Part shown: positions 42,561 through 51,065 of the stretch, piece after piece
Layout: each line of letters opens with the position of its first letter
Position numbering within the stretch: position 1 is the first letter of the stretch
DNA from: Cyclobacterium marinum DSM 745
GTDB lineage: Bacteria; Bacteroidota; Bacteroidia; Cytophagales; Cyclobacteriaceae
Direction: 5' to 3'
DNA: 64,000 nucleotides
Assembly: GCF_000222485.1 (NCBI RefSeq)
Contig: NC_015914.1
Coordinates: 2,108,001 to 2,172,000 of the forward strand
The notes under the pieces: generated by a model
Databases searched by the model: none
Seen by the model: only the letters and a program-made list of their open reading frames with translations
Told to the model about the DNA's origin: nothing
Program-made: the position numbers and the translations under genes

Positions 42561-45272
42561 ATGAAAAAGAATTTATTAATTATTTACTTGCTGCTATTGA
42601 CCGGAGTGGCAGAGGCCCAAATAAGGTTGGGGCAAAGCCGGTACACCAGTAAGGAGCCGGTAAATATTATAGACCTAAGTTATACCAGTCCCAAGAAGTA
42701 TCGAATCGCTTCCATTGAGGCAGTAGGTTTAAGTACATTGGACGAAACAGCCATAATTTCTCTGGCGGGTCTTCGCGTGGATGATCAAATAACTGTTCCG
42801 GGTGATGCTATTTCAGGGGCATTAAAAAAGCTATGGGGGCAAGGTATTATTGGAGATGTCAAAATATTGGTGACAAAAATAGAAGGGGATGATATTCACC
42901 TTTTATTGGACCTTACCGAGAGGCCTCGATTTAGTCGGTTTGATTTTACCGGTGTAAATAAAACCCAAGAGGGAGAACTTAAAGACAAGGTAAATATTAC
43001 TGGTAGAGTAGTTAGAGACGATGTGCTCAATACCGCTCAGCGCAATATTAGAGATTATTTCGTGGGTAAAGGCTTTCTGAATACCGAGGTAAAAGTGATC
43101 CAAGAGAGAGACACGACCCTTCCTAATAGTGTCAAACTCAGATTTGATGTAGACAAGAAAAGTAAGGTACGTATCAATGAAATAGCCTTTGATGGCAATG
43201 AAAATATTTCTGACAATCGCCTGAAGAAAAAAATGAAAGGAACCCACGAGCATGCTCGTGTTTATATATTCAAGGACCTAGTTTCAAGGCTTATAAAAGC
43301 CAATCCTAAAAATATCAGCAATGCAGTGGCTAAGAGAAACCCTGTAACTGACGAAGAAGTGAAGGCTTATATCAATAGAAATTTTAAGCTTAATTTCTTT
43401 AACGGGTCTAAATTTGTGAAGAGTGATTACCGAGATGATAAAAAGGCCATCATAGATTTTTACAATAGCCGTGGGTATCGTGATGCCGAGATTTTATCTG
43501 ATAGTGTTTTCCGCTTTGATGATAGCCGGATCAATATTGATCTTGACATAGAAGAAGGCAAGCAATACTATTATCGAAATATTGAGTTTTCAGGAAATTA
43601 TATTCATACAGATGAGGAGCTTCAAGCCAAGCTTGGAATATTCAGTGGAGACATCTACAACAAGGAAAAACTAGACAAAAGGCTTAATTATGATCCCCAA
43701 AGAGGAGATGATGTCAGTTCGCTGTACCAAGACAATGGCTATTTGTTTTTTACAATAGACCCTGTGGAGGTAAATATTGCTGCGGATTCTATAGATATAG
43801 AATTAAGGATATTTGAAGGTCCCCAAGTGACTGTAAATAGTGTTTCAATCGAAGGAAATGAGCGTACCAGTGATCATGTGGTCATGCGAGAAATACGTAT
43901 TCTTCCAGGACAATTGTTTAATAGGAAAGCATTGGTAAGAACCATTCGAGAATTGTCTCAAATAGGTTACTTTAACCCTGAAAACATTGAGCCGGACATG
44001 AGGCCTAATTTTGAAGATGCTACTGTAGATATTACTTTCCAGCTTGAAGAAAGACCAAATGATCAAATCGAACTTTCCGGTGGTTGGGGTGGTCTCTTTG
44101 GTTTTGTGGGTACTGTAGGACTTACCTTCAATAACTTCTCAATCAAAAACATTAAGGATTTTTCTAAGTGGAGACCGCTTCCTGTAGGGGACGGACAGAA
44201 ACTATCTTTGAGAGTTCAAGCCAATGGTAAAAGCTTTCAGAACTATAGTATATCCTTTACAGAACCTTGGTTTGGTGGTAAAAAACCTACTGCTTTAAGT
44301 TTTAGCTTTAATCATTCTGTTCAAAGACAGTTGAATTATTATAGTACCACCAATTTTGGTGAAGAGTTAGGCTCTTTCAAGATTACCGGAGCTTCCGTTG
44401 GCTTGGCGAAAAGGGTAACTTGGCCGGATGATTACTTCCAGATCAGTAATAGCCTCCAGTTTCAAAATTATAGTTTTGATGAATACGGAAACTACTTTGG
44501 CTTAAGCTTTAATACAGGTAATGCCAAAAGTGTGGCCTTGAATACCACGATTTCCAGAAATAACCTAGACCAAGCCATTTATCCTAGATTTGGTTCTAAT
44601 ATTACTTTGAGTGCTTCACTCACCCCTCCTTATGCGGCTCTGAACAATGGCCTGAACAGTGAATCTACCGATCAGGAGAAATACCAATGGCTGGAATACC
44701 ACAAGTGGATGTTTGATGGGTCATTTTACACTCCTGTAATGGGGTCTAATAAGCTAGTATTGAGCGCACGAACTCACCTGGGCTTCTTAGGTTCTTATGG
44801 TGACAAAACAGGCATTATTCCTTTAGAGCGCTTTGTTTTGGGTGGTGATGGGATGAACATGATGAACTTTGCTCTCGGCCAAGAGATCATTGGTCTGAGA
44901 GGTTATGAAAACCAATCCATTACCCCGGGTAAAGAATTTAGAAACCAACCGAATGCACCAGTAGCCTATGGTGGAGTAGTTTATAACAAACATGTAATGG
45001 AGCTTCGTTTCCTTGTTTCTCCTAATCCTTCTGCAACCATCTTCTTACTTGGTTTTGCAGAGGCTGGAAATAACTGGGGAAATTATCAAGATTATAACCC
45101 CTATGATTTGAAAAAATCTGCCGGTTTTGGTGCGAGGATATTTATGCCGGCATTCGGTCTATTAGGTATTGATTGGGGGTATGGATTTGATGGGGTTTCA
45201 ACAACTAGTGATCCTAACCCGGGACCAAGTGGTGGAATGTTTCACTTTACCATTGGTCAACAATTCAGATAA
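42561..45272 (+). CDS. bamA: outer membrane protein assembly factor BamA
   Basis: 903-aa Omp85 protein that inserts beta-barrels into the outer membrane. A signal peptide ends near GVAEAQ. POTRA domains span about residues 45-480 (for example IEAVGLSTLDETAIISLAGL, NEIAFDGNENISDNRLKKKM, VSIEGNERTSDHVVMREIRI). The 16-strand barrel occupies about 490-903 and ends in FHFTIGQQFR, with the family-typical region around FVLGGDGM and GLRGYENQSI. A long insertion between POTRA domains (LIKANPKNISNAVAKRNPV) is typical of Bacteroidota BamA. Two Skp chaperone genes follow immediately. Confidence 0.94.
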   Translation: MKKNLLIIYLLLLTGVAEAQIRLGQSRYTSKEPVNIIDLSYTSPKKYRIASIEAVGLSTLDETAIISLAGLRVDDQITVPGDAISGALKKLWGQGIIGDVKILVTKIEGDDIHLLLDLTERPRFSRFDFTGVNKTQEGELKDKVNITGRVVRDDVLNTAQRNIRDYFVGKGFLNTEVKVIQERDTTLPNSVKLRFDVDKKSKVRINEIAFDGNENISDNRLKKKMKGTHEHARVYIFKDLVSRLIKANPKNISNAVAKRNPVTDEEVKAYINRNFKLNFFNGSKFVKSDYRDDKKAIIDFYNSRGYRDAEILSDSVFRFDDSRINIDLDIEEGKQYYYRNIEFSGNYIHTDEELQAKLGIFSGDIYNKEKLDKRLNYDPQRGDDVSSLYQDNGYLFFTIDPVEVNIAADSIDIELRIFEGPQVTVNSVSIEGNERTSDHVVMREIRILPGQLFNRKALVRTIRELSQIGYFNPENIEPDMRPNFEDATVDITFQLEERPNDQIELSGGWGGLFGFVGTVGLTFNNFSIKNIKDFSKWRPLPVGDGQKLSLRVQANGKSFQNYSISFTEPWFGGKKPTALSFSFNHSVQRQLNYYSTTNFGEELGSFKITGASVGLAKRVTWPDDYFQISNSLQFQNYSFDEYGNYFGLSFNTGNAKSVALNTTISRNNLDQAIYPRFGSNITLSASLTPPYAALNNGLNSESTDQEKYQWLEYHKWMFDGSFYTPVMGSNKLVLSARTHLGFLGSYGDKTGIIPLERFVLGGDGMNMMNFALGQEIIGLRGYENQSITPGKEFRNQPNAPVAYGGVVYNKHVMELRFLVSPNPSATIFLLGFAEAGNNWGNYQDYNPYDLKKSAGFGARIFMPAFGLLGIDWGYGFDGVSTTSDPNPGPSGGMFHFTIGQQFR

Positions 45273-45274
45273 TT

Positions 45275-45799
45275 ATGGAAAAGTCCCTGAAATTGTTATT
45301 TTTGCTAACCTTTTTGCCCATTGTGTTAATGGGACAGAAATTAGGCTATGTTGACACAGAATATATTCTCAACAAGCATCCGGATTACAAAAAGATTCAG
45401 GGAGAAATGGAAGCCTTAAGTTCGGAGTGGCAAAAAGAGGCACAAAATTTGGAGGAAGAGATACAACAGATGTATAGTGACCTTCAAGGTGAACAGGTTT
45501 TACTTACCGAAGAAATGTACCAGGAAAGACTGGAACTTATAAGAGAAAAACAAAAAGAGGCTCGTGCCTTCAATAACAGAATATTTGGCGAAAATGGACA
45601 GTTGTACCAAAAACAAGCAGAATTGCTACAGCCCTTACAATCGACCATCTATGATGCCATTGACAGGGTCTCTAAACGAAATGGCATTGCCATTTTATTT
45701 GACAAAGCATCAAGTCCTACGTCCATAATCTATACGGACCCAAGACATGATTACTCGGATTTTATCATTGAAGAATTAGGATTAGAAGAAAACAATTAA
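45275..45799 (+). CDS. OmpH/Skp family periplasmic chaperone (copy 1)
   Basis: 174-aa exported chaperone that holds unfolded outer-membrane proteins for BamA. A signal peptide (about residues 1-20, ending VLMGQ) precedes the Skp core: GYVDTEYILNKHPDYKKIQGEME, a long charged coiled coil (residues ~40-115), then the closing strand region IAILFDKASSPTSIIYTDP. It starts 2 bp after the bamA stop, so translational coupling is likely. A second Skp gene follows after 21 bp. Confidence 0.9.
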   Translation: MEKSLKLLFLLTFLPIVLMGQKLGYVDTEYILNKHPDYKKIQGEMEALSSEWQKEAQNLEEEIQQMYSDLQGEQVLLTEEMYQERLELIREKQKEARAFNNRIFGENGQLYQKQAELLQPLQSTIYDAIDRVSKRNGIAILFDKASSPTSIIYTDPRHDYSDFIIEELGLEENN

Positions 45800-45820
45800 A
45801 ATTAACAAAGTTTAACAATT

Positions 45821-46363
45821 ATGAAAGCAAGAATTTTCCTATCAGCAATTGCCCTCTTTTGCTTTGGATTTGTAGCAAATGCACAAGAAGTCAAAATTGG
45901 ATATACCAATGTGGAGTATATCATGAGCTTGATGCCGGAGATGGAGCAAATAGACGCTGATATCAAAGACTATAGCAACCAATTGGGTCAGCAAATCCAA
46001 ACCAAAAGTACAGATTTTCAAAGGCAAGCACAGGCTTTTCAGCAAGCTGCTCCCAACATGACAGAGGACGCAAGGAACACGAAGCAACAAGAACTTCAGA
46101 AATTGCAACAAGAAATTCAGAAGTTTGAGCAGGATGCGCAAGCAGGTTATCAAAGAAAGCTTCAGGAGTTATTACAACCGGTTCAAACCAAAGTTTACAA
46201 CGCGATCAATTCTGTAGCAGCAGAGCATAACTATACTCATATTTTATCTGAGTCTGCAGGACAAGCACCAGTGCTTTTGTATACCAAAGACAATGATCCA
46301 TTTACTGATCTTGTTTTGGCTAAATTAGGTATTGAAGCTACGGAGGAACCCGCTGCCAATTAA
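45821..46363 (+). CDS. OmpH/Skp family periplasmic chaperone (copy 2)
   Basis: 180-aa second Skp-like chaperone with signal peptide (cleavage near VANAQ), conserved IGYTNVEYIMSLMPEMEQID start, a very Gln-rich coiled coil (residues ~50-120) and a closing stretch YTHILSESAGQAPVLLYT. The tandem pair after bamA is common in Bacteroidota. The coiled coil here is richer in Gln and Lys than in copy 1, so the two may bind different clients. A strong terminator follows. Confidence 0.9.
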   Translation: MKARIFLSAIALFCFGFVANAQEVKIGYTNVEYIMSLMPEMEQIDADIKDYSNQLGQQIQTKSTDFQRQAQAFQQAAPNMTEDARNTKQQELQKLQQEIQKFEQDAQAGYQRKLQELLQPVQTKVYNAINSVAAEHNYTHILSESAGQAPVLLYTKDNDPFTDLVLAKLGIEATEEPAAN

Positions 46364-46389
46364 TTAAATCTTAATAAAATTATTTTATA

Positions 46390-46420
46390 CCCGGTTGCTT
46401 TTAAGTGACCGGGCTTTTTT
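46390..46420 (+). terminator. rho-independent terminator after the bamA-skp genes
   Basis: Stem CCCGGT / ACCGGG with a 12-nt loop followed by a run of six T. Confidence 0.85.
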
Positions 46421-46450
46421 ATTTTTGGACTTCTACTAAATTTATAGCTT

Positions 46451-46834
46451 ATGAAATGGAGATTTTTAATTGTTTGTTTTTTAGCGTATTCACCCCTTTT
46501 TGCTCAGGAGGAAGTTGCTTATGATTTAGAAGCGGTGGAAGTAATGCTAGATGCTGAGGTAAATGGCTATCGGACATTTAAATATGCCATAAGAAACAAC
46601 GGGCCGGAAACAGCTCCTGCAGGCACTTATCGTGTGTTTTTGAAGGTAAATGGCAAGATGATTAGCTTTGACACCAAAACTTCCGCTATAGCATCAGGAA
46701 AATCCCTTGTATACTCTTCGGGTGAAAAATTTCCTGCCAACCAACCCGGAAAAAAGTTAAAATACCGATTGATAATTAATACCAAGGATAGAAAAAAGAG
46801 TAACAATAAACTAAAAGGAGAGATTATCCTTTAG
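46451..46834 (+). CDS. hypothetical exported protein (CARDB-like fold possible)
   Basis: 127-aa protein with a signal peptide (cleavage near PLFAQE) and a beta-rich body. The stretch FKYAIRNNGPETAPAGTYRVFLKVNGKMI resembles CARDB/DUF11-like Ig folds that often mediate adhesion. It is between two strong terminators, so it is its own unit. The family is not recognised with certainty. Confidence 0.65.
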   Translation: MKWRFLIVCFLAYSPLFAQEEVAYDLEAVEVMLDAEVNGYRTFKYAIRNNGPETAPAGTYRVFLKVNGKMISFDTKTSAIASGKSLVYSSGEKFPANQPGKKLKYRLIINTKDRKKSNNKLKGEIIL

Positions 46835-46888
46835 ATCATAGCAGCGTTTAAGCAATCGGTCTAATGTTTAAAATTTAATTCCTATTGG

Positions 46889-46934
46889 ACTTGCTTAGCC
46901 CTATCTTTAAGACTGTGGCTAAGCAAGTTTTTTT
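46889..46934 (+). terminator. strong rho-independent terminator
   Basis: Perfect 12-bp stem ACTTGCTTAGCC / GGCTAAGCAAGT with a 16-nt loop and a run of seven T, downstream of the small exported-protein gene. On the other strand it lies just past the convergent amidohydrolase stop (46948) and may stop that transcript too. Confidence 0.9.
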
Positions 46935-46947
46935 GCTTATGATTCCA

Positions 46948-48075
46948 TCATTCAGGGAAAAGGCTTCTATCTATATTGGGAACAATTCTCAGCGCATTTT
47001 TATAGTAGACTTTCTTGAGTACTTCATCAGGCAGACCCAAGCCATACATGCGCCAATAAGCGTGGTATTTCTTGTAATAAGGGAAATATTCATCCTCTGT
47101 TTCCAGTACCCTGAAATAGGTGTAAAACTCCTCTTTATTATAGGCGTCTTTTCCAAAGAGAATCCTGTCCTGGTATTCAATGAAAAACTTTTTGGCCGCC
47201 CTTGGTTGCCGGCCAAATTCAGCAATGACGGCTGCGATTCCAAAATTAACATTAGGGTATTTGTCCAAGTGTTTGGCAGCCTTTTCCAGATCATTGGCCA
47301 TCCAGCCCATGTGGGCATTGATAAAAGTTGTGTTTTTGTGTTTCTCAAAAATACCATGCTGCTCTGCTATAATTTGTTCGAAAGGGGCAGGGTTATTCGC
47401 ACCTCTCTTCCTATTGGGTCGCAATTTTAACTCCAACCAACGCTCATTGTTACTATCCATGGGCTCCCAAAAGGGCGCAGGGTCGGCAGCATGAATAAGA
47501 ACAGGTATCCCCAATTCGCCGCATTTGGCCCATATGACGTCCAGATCCGGATGATTGATAGGTACCCTTTTGCCATGTATATCTGTCACACTCAAACCCA
47601 AGCTCTTGAAGATTTTGAGGCCATTTGCACCATTTTTCACATCTTCTTCAAGGATTTTTACTGCTTTTTCTTTCCAGTCTTTCTCTCCAAATCCTGCAAA
47701 GGAAAGATTAGTAAAAACAATAAACCTTCCAGGGGCAAATGTATTAAACGCATTGATCATGGAATTTAGGTATTCCTGGCCATTGTTATCGCCTCCAATT
47801 CGGGAAAACCGTTTACCACTTAGATTTACCATAGTGGCCATATTTATCTCATCCATTTCTCCGATTAGTTTTAAAATAAGGGTTTCATTAACATTTCTCT
47901 GGTGACTGTGAATGTCAACAAATGGAAACTTCGCTCTTTTGACCGGATGTTCAGGTACCACCAAAGTGGACTTAGGATTGTAAGTTTCGAAATCCATTTC
48001 CTGTGCCATTAAAGAGTAGTTGAATAAAACAATGAGCAGAGGAGTAAGAGCGATGCGGCCAAAGCTATTTTTCAT
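46948..48075 (-). CDS. exported amidohydrolase family protein (amidohydrolase 2 type)
   Basis: 375-aa secreted metal-dependent hydrolase or decarboxylase of the amidohydrolase_2 group. A signal peptide ends near SLMAQE. The metal motif DIHSHQ gives His56 and His58, with additional likely ligands in PVLIHAADP (near 195), FINAHMGWM and an Asp in LFGKDAYNKEE. The 375-aa length is longer than the ~280 aa of the plain family, mostly because of an insertion around LELKLRPNRKRG. Substrate unknown; it may act on aromatic acids or lactones. Confidence 0.85.
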   Translation of the reverse strand: MKNSFGRIALTPLLIVLFNYSLMAQEMDFETYNPKSTLVVPEHPVKRAKFPFVDIHSHQRNVNETLILKLIGEMDEINMATMVNLSGKRFSRIGGDNNGQEYLNSMINAFNTFAPGRFIVFTNLSFAGFGEKDWKEKAVKILEEDVKNGANGLKIFKSLGLSVTDIHGKRVPINHPDLDVIWAKCGELGIPVLIHAADPAPFWEPMDSNNERWLELKLRPNRKRGANNPAPFEQIIAEQHGIFEKHKNTTFINAHMGWMANDLEKAAKHLDKYPNVNFGIAAVIAEFGRQPRAAKKFFIEYQDRILFGKDAYNKEEFYTYFRVLETEDEYFPYYKKYHAYWRMYGLGLPDEVLKKVYYKNALRIVPNIDRSLFPE

Positions 48076-48310
48076 TGGTGGGAAAGGTTAGGTGTTCAAT
48101 CCTTAATTTATGACTAAAATTTCAATCTTCAAGCTACAAACTTTGGCATTTTCACCAAACGCTTCTGTTGTGGAAGTATATGTGGAGGGGAGCAATAGAA
48201 ATAGTGTAATCTTTTTTATCTTAATTCTATTTTATCACAGACACCATGTAGCAAAAACAGGGTAAGGGCCGTATGGATATAAAACCAATTTATTATTAAA
48301 TAACCCATTT
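48076..48310. other. intergenic region, no gene seen
   Basis: About 235 bp divergent region between the amidohydrolase and the small lipoprotein genes; it probably holds both promoters. No exact promoter elements were assigned. Confidence 0.4.
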
Positions 48311-48670
48311 ATGAAAAAATTTACTTTTCCTCTTTTGTTCTGTTTTATCCTTAGTTTTTCTTGCATTGAAGATCAGGATCCGGAGACTATTTGTGGAGTA
48401 ACCGACCCGCTAACTAATTTATCTTGGCTAAAAACTTTGCAAGAAAACTACGCTTCTGATGAAATGTCGGAATACAACTATATTGGTCAGGCCATTTATG
48501 AGGGTCAAACGGTGTTTTATTTGGCCAGTTGTTGTCCTAATTGTAATTGGCAGCTTATTACTTATGACTGCTCGGGAAACAAAATTGAGGAGGACCATAC
48601 GCTAGATGATCTTGATTCCAAGCAAACCATTTGGAAGTCAGAAGATTCAGAATGTGTATTCGACGAATAG
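48311..48670 (+). CDS. small lipoprotein of unknown function
   Basis: 119-aa lipoprotein with lipobox ILSFSC (Cys18), then CGVTDPLTNLSWLKTLQENY, a short beta-rich body and clustered cysteines (LASCCPNCNWQ). The conserved CGVxxPLxxLxWL start is typical of small secreted Bacteroidota lipoproteins; the cysteine-rich part may form disulfides. Convergent with the HNH gene; a hairpin lies between them. Confidence 0.7.
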   Translation: MKKFTFPLLFCFILSFSCIEDQDPETICGVTDPLTNLSWLKTLQENYASDEMSEYNYIGQAIYEGQTVFYLASCCPNCNWQLITYDCSGNKIEEDHTLDDLDSKQTIWKSEDSECVFDE

Positions 48671-48705
48671 ATTCAATTCGGATTTTGTAGATGCGGCAAA
48701 TAATT

Positions 48706-48739
48706 CCTAAACCCATTCTCTCTAGAAATTGGGTTTAGG
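48706..48739. terminator. hairpin between convergent genes
   Basis: Stem CCTAAACCCA / TGGGTTTAGG (10 bp) without a strong T-tract. It overlaps the stop codon of the HNH gene, so it may be a weak bidirectional terminator. Confidence 0.5.
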
Positions 48740-49511
48740 GTATATTGCCAATGTTTTCTTTTATTTCCTGGTATTCAGCCCTTAGCTTATTAAGTTTGTT
48801 TTTTTGGGCCAAATATTCGGCTTTTAAAATCAAGCCCTTTTGAAAGTTCCGTTGTAATATGGTATCGACATTGTCTGCATTTTTTACTGTATTGCAGGTT
48901 CTGCAAGAGGAGACTAAATTAGATTTCCAATCGTAGCCACCATTCGCTTTGGCATGAATATGATTCAAGTAAAAGTCAGGTGCTTTAAGTTCACAAAGAC
49001 AATAGAAACATTTGTTATTGTCTCTTTTTAGAATCTCGGTTCTTTTTTTATCATCGGAAAGAATATTGTCCTCTGAGTCGCCATACATGCTTTCTTCTAT
49101 GGCATCTTCGTTTTTAATCAACTTTTTAATTGCCTTTATCTCTGAAGGTAATTTCACGATGTATTCGTTGATTTTTCCGGGCCGGTGAACCTTCTTTAAG
49201 ATCCCAAATTTTACCAGATCATTAATCCCTCGTTTGACAACGTCTTTAGACATAGGGTTGTCAAAATTTGATAGCATATTTTGTCCCAAAGCAGCAATTT
49301 TCACCTTAATTTTCCGATTACCTATGGAATAATAAGCCCTTTTAAAAAACAACATGTAAAGAGCAAAGGAGCGAACTTTTAAGAACCTCGGTAAATACTT
49401 GGTGGCGTAATCAAACTCTATTAGAAAATCCCGAAGGGAGATGGATTCGTAAGTAGGCTCCTCGGTATCCGCAATAATTTCTTCAGCTTTGTTTAAAATG
49501 TATTTTTTCAT
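48735..49511 (-). CDS. winged-helix + HNH endonuclease-like protein
   Basis: 258-aa protein with two parts. Residues ~30-125 look like a winged-helix DNA-binding region (IAALGQNMLSNFDNPMSKDVVKRGINDLVKFGILKKVHR), similar in layout to replication-initiator or regulator domains. Residues ~155-215 form an HNH zinc-finger nuclease: Cys168, Cys171 (CFYC), the His segment YLNHIHAKANGG, and Cys203, Cys206 (SSCRTCN). The usual DHI is NHI here. A Lys-rich coiled C-terminus follows. I do not recognise the full architecture; it may be a stand-alone nuclease, a DNA-binding regulator or part of a mobile element. The upstream region has a direct repeat and a palindrome. Confidence 0.75.
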   Translation of the reverse strand: MKKYILNKAEEIIADTEEPTYESISLRDFLIEFDYATKYLPRFLKVRSFALYMLFFKRAYYSIGNRKIKVKIAALGQNMLSNFDNPMSKDVVKRGINDLVKFGILKKVHRPGKINEYIVKLPSEIKAIKKLIKNEDAIEESMYGDSEDNILSDDKKRTEILKRDNNKCFYCLCELKAPDFYLNHIHAKANGGYDWKSNLVSSCRTCNTVKNADNVDTILQRNFQKGLILKAEYLAQKNKLNKLRAEYQEIKENIGNIP

Positions 49512-49827
49512 GTATTAATCATTGCTAATTATTCGAATTGCCTATGGTTTGGCCTATAATCCCTATTTTTTGACTTTAATTAATGCTTAAAAACGAAATA
49601 TTTCGCCATTTTTCCAAATAATTCATCGCTAATAATTCCCATTATTTTCCTTGATTGTCTGTTAACAAACCCATGGAGCTAAAGCAGTTATAAAAAATCT
49701 CAATTCAACCTATCTTCTAAGAAATGGTTTTGAGAAAATGGAGGCTTGGACAAAAATTTAAGTCTAGACCAACTTTATGGGCTGTTTGTAATATTTACAC
49801 TATTTTTGAAGCAAATTAGAGCTACAA
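49512..49827. promoter_or_regulatory. divergent intergenic region with direct repeat and palindrome
   Basis: Between the HNH gene and rnhA. It contains CATTGCTAATTATTC (49520-49534) repeated as CATCGCTAATAATTC (49624-49638), 13 of 15 identical, and between them the perfect palindrome CGAAATATTTCG (49594-49605). This layout could be an operator for the winged-helix protein. Confidence 0.4.
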
Positions 49828-50286
49828 ATGATAAAAATTTATACCGATGGAGCGAGTAGGGGCAATCCCGGAAACGGTGGATATGGGGTGATATTACTTT
49901 ATAAAAATTTAAGAAAGGAGCTTTCCGAAGGTTTTCGCTTGACTACCAATAACAGAATGGAGTTGCTCGCGGTTATCAGGGGTCTAGAGGCATTGAAAGT
50001 AGAAGGGTTGCCAATAACCATCTTTTCAGATAGCAAATATGTGGTAGATTCCGTTCAAAAAGGTTGGATATGGAGTTGGCAAAAAAAGGGGTTCAAGGGT
50101 AAAAAAAACATGGACCTTTGGAAAAGGTACATTCCCTTACATTTAAAATACAAACCTACCTTTCAGTGGGTAAAAGGTCATGCCGGAAATCCACTCAATG
50201 AAAGGTGTGATGAATTGGCGGTATCAGCAGCCATGGGAAATAATTTACCCGCCGACCAAGGCTATGAGGCAGAACAAAAAGGCTAA
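49828..50286 (+). CDS. rnhA: ribonuclease HI
   Basis: 152-aa RNase HI that removes RNA from RNA:DNA hybrids. The catalytic residues are visible: Asp7 in YTDGASRGNPG, Glu45 in NRMELLAVI, Asp68 in FSDSKYV, His118 in WVKGHAGN and Asp128 in ERCDELA. Normal length. Its stop overlaps the start of the methyltransferase gene by 1 bp, so the two are probably co-translated. Confidence 0.95.
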   Translation: MIKIYTDGASRGNPGNGGYGVILLYKNLRKELSEGFRLTTNNRMELLAVIRGLEALKVEGLPITIFSDSKYVVDSVQKGWIWSWQKKGFKGKKNMDLWKRYIPLHLKYKPTFQWVKGHAGNPLNERCDELAVSAAMGNNLPADQGYEAEQKG

Positions 50287-51011
50287 TGGGACGGCGGCCA
50301 AATACTTATTTCCAATTCAAACAATTTAGAATAGAACAGGAGCGGTGTGCCATGAAAGTGAGTACAGATGCTGTTGTTCTTGGATCACTGGCCAAGGCAA
50401 ATTCACCTGCAAGCATCTTGGATATCGGCACCGGTACAGGTGTGCTGGCCCTGATGATGGCACAAAAGTACCCGGTTGCCAGCATTGATGCGGTGGAAAT
50501 TGACAAGGAAGCCTTTGAACAGGCTAGGCAAAACGTTTCCTTTAATAAGCTAGGGATTAATATCAAGGTTCACCAACAAGCCTTTCAGGAATTTGAACCA
50601 GGTAATATCGAGCAATACGATCTGATTATCACCAATCCTCCTTATTACAGTAGACACCTGCAAAGCAGCAAACAAAACATCAATTTGGCCAGGCATGAAC
50701 AGGGCCTCAACTTCACCGATTTGTGGACGGGAATTGATCGTTTGCTGAAAACAGAAGGGATGCTATGGCTAATATTACCTCCCAAAGAGATGGAGGCTTT
50801 TAAAAGACTTGGAACAGAGAAGGGCTTTTACGCAAATACCCAAACCCTTCTTCAGGACCGAGAAACAAGTAAAGTTCACCGTGTGATCACTTCCTTTGTT
50901 AGAATAAAGCCAGAACAACCCAAAAAATCTGTATTGGTTATAAAAGATGCAAACAATGCCTATACCCCCGAATACATTGGTTTATTGAAAGATTATATGC
51001 TGCATTTTTAA
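50286..51011 (+). CDS. trmN6: tRNA1(Val) (adenine37-N6)-methyltransferase
   Basis: 241-aa SAM-dependent adenine methyltransferase. N-terminus RRPNTYFQFKQFRIEQERCAMKVSTDAVVLGSLA is typical of TrmN6/YfiC proteins, with motif I LDIGTGTGVLALMMA and the catalytic NPPYY. It methylates A37 of tRNA-Val in E. coli. It starts in a 1-bp overlap with rnhA. A strong hairpin terminator follows, shared with the convergent GH97 gene. Confidence 0.9.
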   Translation: MGRRPNTYFQFKQFRIEQERCAMKVSTDAVVLGSLAKANSPASILDIGTGTGVLALMMAQKYPVASIDAVEIDKEAFEQARQNVSFNKLGINIKVHQQAFQEFEPGNIEQYDLIITNPPYYSRHLQSSKQNINLARHEQGLNFTDLWTGIDRLLKTEGMLWLILPPKEMEAFKRLGTEKGFYANTQTLLQDRETSKVHRVITSFVRIKPEQPKKSVLVIKDANNAYTPEYIGLLKDYMLHF

Positions 51012-51015
51012 CTTA

Positions 51016-51065
51016 AATGGGCCAATAGCTATTTCTGTTTCTCGCTATTGGCCATCCCATTTTTC
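51016..51065. terminator. bidirectional terminator between trmN6 and GH97
   Basis: Stem GGCCAATAGC / GCTATTGGCC (10 bp perfect, extendable with a bulge) and a T-tract at 51060-51064. It lies between two convergent genes. Confidence 0.8.
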
